Assembly: GCA_016932435.1 (NCBI GenBank)
Contig: JAFGCW010000042.1
Location: 1-39,813 of the forward strand
Length of the DNA stretch: 39,813 nt
Direction: 5' to 3'
From: Dehalococcoidales bacterium
GTDB taxonomy: Bacteria > Chloroflexota > Dehalococcoidia > Dehalococcoidales > UBA2162
Shown here: piece after piece, positions 34,291 to 39,813 of the stretch
Layout of the letters: the number at the start of each line of letters is the position of its first letter
How positions within the stretch are numbered: position 1 is the first letter of the stretch
Program-made: the position numbers and the translations under genes
Notes under the pieces: model-generated
What the model was told of the DNA's origin: nothing
What the model saw: the letters and a program-made list of their open reading frames with translations, nothing else
The model's database searches: none

Positions 34291-35457
34291 TTAACTCTTT
34301 TTCGCCAATACCTTATAAAAGGCTTCGGACAGGCGACGGTTCCTGGCATCGAGAAAATGTGGGCCATACCCCATCTTGTTCATTGCATACGCCCAGCTCA
34401 TCCTGGCATCGAGGTCCATCACAATCATCGAACCTCCTGCACCTCCCCAGGAAAACGACCTTTCATTGGGACTTAACGGTCTTTCCCGTGTATTCAGTTC
34501 GACTCCAAGCCCCCACCGTATTGGAGTATTTAACACGAGGTCAATCCCATTTGTCTGTTCTTCAATCATTTTATTAATCGTTTTTTGTGAAAGAAGTTGA
34601 ATGCCGCCCAGTCCTCCACCGCACGCTATTGCGGCTCCCACTTTGGCCATTGCGTGTGCATTGCCGTGGCCGTTCGCTGCCGGTATCTCAGCCCGGCGCC
34701 ATTCCGTCTCATTTACCACCGCATGGTCCAGCTGCTGGTTCAATCGTACTGTGCCGCGAATAGTAGCGGGATCAAGTTCTTCGTAACCCGGATCGCCTGG
34801 TTTCTGCGGCAGTTCAGGTATCATCTCGGCGATTCGGCTGTCATATTCTTCAGGAACGCCGATAAAAAAATCGACTTCAAGAGGTAAAGCAACTTCATCA
34901 CGAAAGAAGGTTCCTATGGTCTTCCCGGTGATTCTCATTATTAGTTCACCAAGCAGGTAACCCATTGTTAAACCATGGTAACCGCTCTTTGTTCCAGGTT
35001 CCCACAATGGTTTCTGCTTTGCCAGCATATTCACTATGTAATCCCAGTTATACAGCTTGTCAGGTGTTGTCAATTCACTGAATCCTGCCAGGCCTGATGA
35101 ATGACTGAACAGATAACGCACCGGCAGATCCTCTTTACCGTTCTGAGCGAATTCAGGCCAGTATCTGGCTACCGGTGAATCAAGATTAAGCTGTTCTCTG
35201 TCGACCAGCATCAGGGTGCATAAAGCGGTCATTACCTTGGTTGAAGAAAAAACATTGACTATTGTATCCCGTTCCCAGGGACGGGTTTTAGCCTCGTCAG
35301 AGTATCCTCCCCATATATCGACAACGAATTTACCATCGACCGTTGCCGCAAATGAAGCTCCACCCTCCAGACCAAAACGAAAATTCTCTGAAAACGCTTC
35401 TTTAACCGGTAAAAACCTTTCTTCACAATACCCTTTTATCTCCACAGAATCATCCAT
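34291..35457 (-). CDS. Serine hydrolase of the beta-lactamase/EstB family
   Basis: A 388-residue protein of the class C beta-lactamase fold, more likely an esterase or peptidase. The nucleophile is Ser71 in SSTK with Lys74; the Tyr motif is in 'SGYHGLTMG', and 'WGGAGGSMIVMD' near the C-terminus corresponds to the KTG region. No signal peptide is seen, so it should be cytoplasmic, unlike true beta-lactamases. GAGG lies before the ATG. It is a single gene on the minus strand after a strong terminator. Such esterases often accompany catabolic clusters; the substrate is unknown. Confidence 0.88.
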   Translation of the reverse strand: MDDSVEIKGYCEERFLPVKEAFSENFRFGLEGGASFAATVDGKFVVDIWGGYSDEAKTRPWERDTIVNVFSSTKVMTALCTLMLVDREQLNLDSPVARYWPEFAQNGKEDLPVRYLFSHSSGLAGFSELTTPDKLYNWDYIVNMLAKQKPLWEPGTKSGYHGLTMGYLLGELIMRITGKTIGTFFRDEVALPLEVDFFIGVPEEYDSRIAEMIPELPQKPGDPGYEELDPATIRGTVRLNQQLDHAVVNETEWRRAEIPAANGHGNAHAMAKVGAAIACGGGLGGIQLLSQKTINKMIEEQTNGIDLVLNTPIRWGLGVELNTRERPLSPNERSFSWGGAGGSMIVMDLDARMSWAYAMNKMGYGPHFLDARNRRLSEAFYKVLAKKS

Positions 35458-35492
35458 TTTTATACCTCATTCAACATTCTTGATTAAATATG

Positions 35493-35532
35493 AAGGCTAT
35501 CGGTTATGGGTACCATAACCGATAGCCTTTTT
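35493..35532. terminator. Terminator hairpin after UGSC4
   Basis: A perfect 17-pair stem AAGGCTATCGGTTATGG/CCATAACCGATAGCCTT with a GTA loop. It lies 18 bases after the UGSC4 stop. The longest T run is on the plus strand; on the minus strand it is followed by TTCATATTT, so it should end the AOR-UGSC4 transcript. Confidence 0.85.
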
Positions 35533-35549
35533 CAATTCCTGAACTTCCC

Positions 35550-37319
35550 TTAACGCCAGTTATCGATGCTGTATGCCGTGTTGGCGTTCGCTCCCCGACC
35601 GTCAGTCCAGAGGGCCTGTTCTTCACCGCCGCCAGTTACGATAATACAGTTTTCGAACGGACTCGAACATGCCGGAACCATGTAGTCATCATCCAGTTCC
35701 TTCCAGTGTTTACCCGAAGTAGGTTCGATACCCCTCCATGCGTTTGTCGTGACATCGGGTCTCTGGTGGGTACGGTACTCCCTTACTGTCATAAAGCTCT
35801 GTTTATAGAAATATTCATACACTTCGTCCTTGGTCTTGAAACCGTACAACTGCAGGTCGCGTGCCATCTCGGGAAGAATGAAAAATGTCTTACCGCCCTC
35901 CCAGTTCGCCCACAGGCTTTTGACGAAGTAGTCCAGCCAGTTATGAGGTCCCGGAATTCCTTTCACTCCCAGTCGTCTTCCGATACCGCCGTGCCCGCTC
36001 TTCTGGAATTCACGGTAACCACCGGGCATGAATTCGGTCCTGTGCATGGTCTCGCCGATCCTTATAGCCACCACCGCGCTTTCGTTTTTACCGAAATCAT
36101 ACTCTTCTCTGATCGTTGCCCATCCCGGTGGAAGAGCATCGTCATTCTCGGGGAAGCAGTTGTGCAGGCTGTTACCCCAGACACCGCAATTGGTTACATT
36201 CGGTATATTTCCGCCCAGGTTACGCCACATGAGTTCGGCAGCCCGTCCGATACTTCGGTTGGCCGGATTACCCGGTCCGAGTACATTGGTATCGAAATTC
36301 ATCCTGATCTCTTTGGCAAATGGTCCGCTGACTATATACGCGGTGCCGCCGCGTCCGTCACCGCAGCCGCCGCCAGCTTCGGCTATGGCAAGAAGAAGCG
36401 GCATGTGCTCCGGTTCGCATCCGGCCATGACGCCGATAGTGGCAATCTTTTCGACAGTGGCTCTCCGTCTTGTCGGCATAAAGTAGACCGGATCGCCCTT
36501 GACACCGGAGGTTCCCATCTGACTCAGGCGGTCTCCTACCTGGTGACTAGCCTGGTATTTGATAATTTCATCCGGCTTGTGGCTGGTGCCTTTCAGCATC
36601 CTTTCGACCAGTTCCTCTGTCGGCGGAACGATAGGAAGGCCGTCCGTGTATTTGCAGATAGGCGCGTTGTTATATAGTTGAGGAATATCCTCGGTCTGCT
36701 TGAAAAATTCCTGGGCTTCCTGAAGTGTTCCTTCGAAAATATAGCGGGGATTCGATACATCCAGTGGCGGCGGATTTTTCTCTTCCTCGGTCAGAGGTCG
36801 CACAAGGGCGTCCATCAGGTCGTCGATCCACGTGGCGACATCTTCGGGGCCCGGCACATGACGTGAACCCCAGACACGCCTAAGATTAGGCATTCCATTC
36901 AACCGGCATGCCTGCGCCCAGCATTCGTCCTGGTCTTCAAATATTATGAATACACTTGGGATTCCGGCTTTTTCTATTGATGACAGGTGGGGCAACTGCT
37001 CCCATATAGCACCATGTCACCATACCACTCCGCGGACAAGCGCGTCCGTGGTCTTCATCTCCTCTTCAGTAAGTGCTACACTACCCTCTTTGGTCATGTG
37101 TGCAGCAGCATAGCTGATATTCCAGTTAACCTGTGGATATCTCTCCGGAAGCATCTTTACCAGGGGAATGAGAATACCCTGTTCTCCTCCGGCGCCGACA
37201 CTCATGGTGATATTCTTGCCTTCCAGCGTATCGAGTCGCGGTGCCAGTGCATGCATCTCGACCGGGTTCTGTATTCCAACCGGGTTCAGATACTTATAGA
37301 CTTTATCCTTCTCTGCCAT
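35550..37319 (-). CDS. UGSC-like selenoprotein fusion 4 (in-frame UGA, U-H-G-A)
   Basis: A 589-residue protein if the UGA at 37019-37017 encodes Sec101. GAGGAGG precedes the ATG. The N-terminal part has 'RLDTLEGKNITMSVGAGG' and 'GVVW' right before Sec-His-Gly-Ala, so the Cys found three residues after Sec in the other copies is Ala104 here. The downstream part keeps 'KYTDGLPIVPPTEELVERML', 'GCEPEHMP' and 'NPANRSIGRA', but the C-terminus ends TAYSIDNWR without the CADGxCG motif. Thus both putative resolving Cys are absent, suggesting a different mechanism or a partner thiol. It is the most divergent copy. It follows the AOR gene by 34 bases on the same strand, so the two are likely co-expressed and may act on one pathway involving aldehydes or carboxylates. 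Confidence 0.78.
36988..37019 (-). promoter_or_regulatory. Selenocysteine UGA and candidate SECIS hairpin, UGSC4
   Basis: On the minus strand after UGA (37019-37017), TGGG-A-GC-AGTT-GC-CCCA (37004-36988) forms a 6-pair stem with one bulged A and an AGTT loop. The loop starts 19 bases after UGA. It is weaker than the others but in the right place. Confidence 0.5.
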
Positions 37320-37353
37320 TCATCCTCCTCTATATAATATAAATAAAAAATTT

Positions 37354-39180
37354 CTAGAAAGGTGGTCCTCCACCCGGCCAGAGTTCGTCTGCTTCTTTAT
37401 CCATACCCAGTTCAAGCAGCTTCTCCTTCTTTGGTTTTGCAGAATGCATGTCCCAGTTAAGCGCACCGAGAGCCCAGTACGCCTGCTGCATAGCATCGAC
37501 ACTCACGTTTGCCAGAGGGCCTTCTTTCTGCGGCGGATCACCGGTAATTCGCGGATGGACTTTACGTTCGAGCGGGTTGATTCCTTCACGAAGGTTGAAA
37601 AGATGACGTATTACAAGAACCCGTTCACCGCACTTCAGCAGTTCGTCCATCGAGCGTTCCAGTCCGGTAGCACCCGCCATGTATTCCGGGATCAGTCCTG
37701 TAGTCGGCCCCATGAACCCGAACAGGCAGCAGCCGATTGCGTTCACGATATGCGTGGAGAAACTGGAAGGACCGAAATTCTGCGTATGACGTCCGGGAGT
37801 CGGTTCGATATGGAATCTCGCCGTTGCCGTCTCTCCTCCCATACCGAACAGCTTCGGATCATGCATTCCGAGTTCCTGTCCACCTATATGTATGGCATAC
37901 TGCTCGGAACCCTTGCCTATCTTTTCCGCGGCAACCTTTACTCCGTCGGCCAGGATATCTCCGAGGCCTTCTCTCTTTGCAAGTTTCCATGCCATATCGA
38001 CTATTGCCTTATGGTTGCCCCAGGTCAATTCGATGCCGTCAGTATCAGCCTTGGTAAGGATACCATTCTCGTAACACTCCATGGCGAAAGCGATTGCACA
38101 GCCACCTGATATCGTATCGACCCCGTAAAGGTTACAGATGTGACTCGCCATCGCGATAGATTCTCTGTTGTTGTTCAAGCACAGAGGTCCGAAGGTAGCC
38201 TGGGTTTCGTACTCGGGACGCCGGTTACCGGCCGGGTAATTGTATTCACCGGTCCCTGCTTTCAATGAAGCCTGGCAGGCGATAGGACACTGCCAGCAGC
38301 CGAACCGCTTGTCCAGGTTTTCTATCGTTGCATCGCCGGAGAGTGTTGAGATATCAGGTAGATCGACTACACCGATACCTCCCCAGTTCTTTATCGGCGT
38401 ATCGCCGCTGTGTGTCGAACCGGCGGTAATCGACGAAGTCCCATAAGTATGGAAATTATCGACGAATGAACCACCCCCTGGTCCTGGTGTCCGTAACGCA
38501 TCGACATGCTGTTTTCTCGCTGTCATCATGCGTTCCCTGTCAGCCAGTTCAAGACTCTTCTGGTCGCCTTTCGCTACGACAGCTTTCAGTCGCTTCGATC
38601 CCATAACCGCGCCCAGTCCGGAACGTCCTGCTGCGGCGCCTTTCTCGGTGACTATACATGAGATGAGAGAAACCTTCTCGCCGAAGGGACCGATGCAGAT
38701 GACTTCCGTGCCTTTACCGTGCTTGTTTCTCAGCGTTTCTTCGGTCTCATAGCAGTCTTTCCCCCAGACTTCTCCGGCATCGACCAGCTCCGCTTTACCG
38801 TTGTCCACCAGCAGGTATACCGGTTTTTCCGATATTCCGGTGAAAAAGACCGCGTCATATCCTGCAAACTTCAGTGTCGGACCGAATACCCCTCCTGAAT
38901 TCGCGTCACCCCAGCCACCCGTCAATGGAGATTTGGCTACCGCCACGTACCTGGCTCCGGTGGGAGTCGGTGTGCCTGTAAGAGCTCCCGTTACGATTCC
39001 GAGAATATTATCCGGCCCCAGTGGGTCTACACCCGGTTTCATCCTGTCGTATAATACCCTTGCTCCCAGACCGTATCCGCCGATATAGTCGCGGTAGAGA
39101 CTGTCATCAGGGACTTCCTCCTCGATGACTCCCGTACTCAGGTTAACGAATAGAAGCTTTCCTGCGTATCCTTTCAACAT
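37354..39180 (-). CDS. Aldehyde:ferredoxin oxidoreductase family tungsten enzyme
   Basis: A 608-residue AOR that would oxidise aldehydes to acids with ferredoxin, using a tungsten (or molybdenum) bis-pyranopterin. N-terminal 'GYAGKLLFVNLSTG' and 'IGGYGLGARVLYD' are typical, as are 'GTPTPTGARYVAVAKSPLTGGWGDANSGG' segments of the cofactor domain. The [4Fe-4S] site shows as CWQCPIAC (near residue 300) with the last Cys in 'NAIGCCLFG'. Length is normal. AGGAGG stands 6 bases before the ATG. It is the first gene of a two-gene operon with UGSC4. The exact substrate cannot be told. Confidence 0.94.
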   Translation of the reverse strand: MLKGYAGKLLFVNLSTGVIEEEVPDDSLYRDYIGGYGLGARVLYDRMKPGVDPLGPDNILGIVTGALTGTPTPTGARYVAVAKSPLTGGWGDANSGGVFGPTLKFAGYDAVFFTGISEKPVYLLVDNGKAELVDAGEVWGKDCYETEETLRNKHGKGTEVICIGPFGEKVSLISCIVTEKGAAAGRSGLGAVMGSKRLKAVVAKGDQKSLELADRERMMTARKQHVDALRTPGPGGGSFVDNFHTYGTSSITAGSTHSGDTPIKNWGGIGVVDLPDISTLSGDATIENLDKRFGCWQCPIACQASLKAGTGEYNYPAGNRRPEYETQATFGPLCLNNNRESIAMASHICNLYGVDTISGGCAIAFAMECYENGILTKADTDGIELTWGNHKAIVDMAWKLAKREGLGDILADGVKVAAEKIGKGSEQYAIHIGGQELGMHDPKLFGMGGETATARFHIEPTPGRHTQNFGPSSFSTHIVNAIGCCLFGFMGPTTGLIPEYMAGATGLERSMDELLKCGERVLVIRHLFNLREGINPLERKVHPRITGDPPQKEGPLANVSVDAMQQAYWALGALNWDMHSAKPKKEKLLELGMDKEADELWPGGGPPF

Positions 39181-39498
39181 TTCAGACCTCCTCTCTTTCT
39201 ATGTTGTTTCAGCTTCATCTGCACAAATTCTTAAGAAAGTGTATTCCCTGCTTTCAAATCCAGTTTTCTTAATAGTCTTATTTTTACACAGATGCTGATT
39301 TCACTCAAGTTTTTATAAAATCGCGGAAAGGCCTTTTAAGTAACCAAGTTGTGCCCCCGAATCATGGTACACCTAAGTATCATTATCGTTCACTGAAAGA
39401 GTATTGACATGTTATTCACACGTGTTCATAATTGTCATTGAAATAAAACACATCGGTGAACTACTGTTGATGGAGCGCTCGATTACAGAGGTGCGGTC
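39181..39498. other. Gene-free stretch upstream of AOR
   Basis: About 318 bases without a supported gene. It holds the AOR ribosome site (minus strand) and the plus-strand promoter at 39404-39432. No RNA gene or strong hairpin is seen. Confidence 0.5.
39404..39432 (+). promoter_or_regulatory. Sigma-70 promoter before the LRR fragment
   Basis: Perfect TTGACA (39404-39409), 17-base spacer, CATAAT (39427-39432). Transcription would run toward the short leucine-rich-repeat frame at 39499. Confidence 0.6.
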
Positions 39499-39723
39499 AT
39501 GTACAGTAACAGGATAATTGATATTTCCGTATTCAGAGATATGACGAGTTTGAATTATCTTGACCTTTCCGACAACCTGATAACTGACATCGAGTCTTCG
39601 GTTGCCAATCAAGGATTAAAAAGTTTTACGAGTGTATTTCTTAAAGAGAATCCTCTAGATGAAACTTCGATGAATGTCTATATTCCTCAACTTGAAAAAA
39701 GGGGAGTCAACGTTATGTACTAG
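39499..39723 (+). pseudogene. Leucine-rich-repeat protein fragment
   Basis: A 74-residue frame with one clear leucine-rich repeat ('LNYLDLSDNLITDIES') and a C-terminal cap-like segment (LDETSMNVYIPQLEKRGVNV) usual at the end of internalin-like LRR proteins. Such proteins have many repeats and a signal peptide, both missing. No ribosome site is seen before the ATG and a stop lies 14 codons upstream in frame. It is most likely the 3' remnant of a larger gene, perhaps cut by the element that begins about 25 bases downstream. Confidence 0.5.
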
Positions 39724-39749
39724 TCGTATTGAGTATTCCGGACTAAATT

Positions 39750-39808
39750 GAGCCACAGTTCCGGAGTTTGAGAGCCACCGTTCCGGTAAAAGAGAGCCAG
39801 GGTTCCGG
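39750..39808. repeat. Three 22-base iterons, IS21-type end
   Basis: GAGCCACAGTTCCGG (39750), GAGCCACCGTTCCGG (39772) and GAGCCAGGGTTCCGG (39794) recur at exactly 22-base spacing and may continue beyond the window. Multiple 20-odd-base repeats with a GAGCCAC core are, from memory, typical of the termini of IS21-family elements, where the transposase binds. No transposase is within the window. Confidence 0.5.
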
Positions 39809-39813
39809 CGATA

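Noticed and set aside
35706..36677. 323-codon plus-strand frame opposite UGSC4
   Set aside because: Antisense to the conserved C-terminal domain of UGSC4; the translated product has no recognisable domain.
37444..38109. 221-codon plus-strand frame opposite AOR
   Set aside because: Shadow of the AOR gene with unusual residue composition and no motif.
1..39813. CRISPR array or tRNA/rRNA genes
   Set aside because: No regularly spaced repeat-spacer pattern was seen; the 22-base iterons at the end have too little spacer. No cloverleaf or rRNA-like sequence was noticed in the gaps, although a tool search was not possible.

Overview
This window looks like part of the chromosome of a strictly anaerobic bacterium. 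It carries an Rnf complex, Wood-Ljungdahl-type methylenetetrahydrofolate reductase genes, a tungsten-type aldehyde:ferredoxin oxidoreductase, [FeFe]-hydrogenase-like sequence and in-frame UGA codons that most likely encode selenocysteine. Ribosome binding sites are strong (AGGAGG type), TTG starts are common, and several dispersed palindromic repeats are present. An anaerobic Chloroflexota (Dehalococcoidia-like) or another sediment anaerobe would fit, but nothing here names the organism.

Layout. 190-7966: three long fusion proteins (UGSC1-3), each interrupted by one in-frame UGA, with a tandem rhodanese and an SDR dehydrogenase. 8221-8863: two small paralogous proteins. 9138-16226 (minus strand): a two-component system (PAS-GAF histidine kinase plus NarL-type regulator), then an operon of a GltD-ferredoxin-MvhD fusion, MetV and MetF, closed by a tandem-receiver protein without an output domain. 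16475-16972: a cupin. 17169-25517: a divergent sigma-54-like factor, a histidine kinase whose sensor is an [FeFe]-hydrogenase-like H-cluster domain, an NtrC-type activator, a sigma-54 promoter, and NADH-dehydrogenase-like subunits E, F and G, of which E and G carry N-terminal receiver domains. 25746-31612: apbE and rnfCDGEAB. 31794-35457: an MFS transporter, an FmdE-like protein, an NADPH-dependent FMN reductase and a serine hydrolase. 35550-39180 (minus): AOR followed by a fourth UGA-containing fusion protein (UGSC4). 39499-39813: a decayed leucine-rich-repeat fragment and iterons like those at IS21-type ends.

Two things stand out. First, there are four paralogous UGSC-like fusion proteins with an in-frame UGA (U-P-G-C, U-D-G-C, U-D-G-C, U-H-G-A). 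Each UGA is followed at the right distance by a hairpin; the one in UGSC1 has a GGUC loop like that of the E. coli fdhF SECIS. Three of the four also end in a CADG[S/T]CG motif. UGA is an ordinary stop codon in neighbouring genes, so the recoding is site-specific. Second, 17169-25517 looks like a self-contained control circuit: its own sigma-54, a redox or H2-sensing kinase, an NtrC activator, a matching -24/-12 promoter, and electron-transfer subunits that themselves carry phosphorylatable receiver domains. All three receiver domains share the same alpha-1 motif (R[D/E]Sx[R/H]DWL), which suggests that one kinase addresses both transcription and the enzyme directly. The next operon (apbE-rnf) gives a plausible partner for NADH/ferredoxin electron flow.

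Functions of the UGSC-like proteins and the physiological substrate of the region are not evident from sequence. Family assignments were made by eye from motifs and not by database search.
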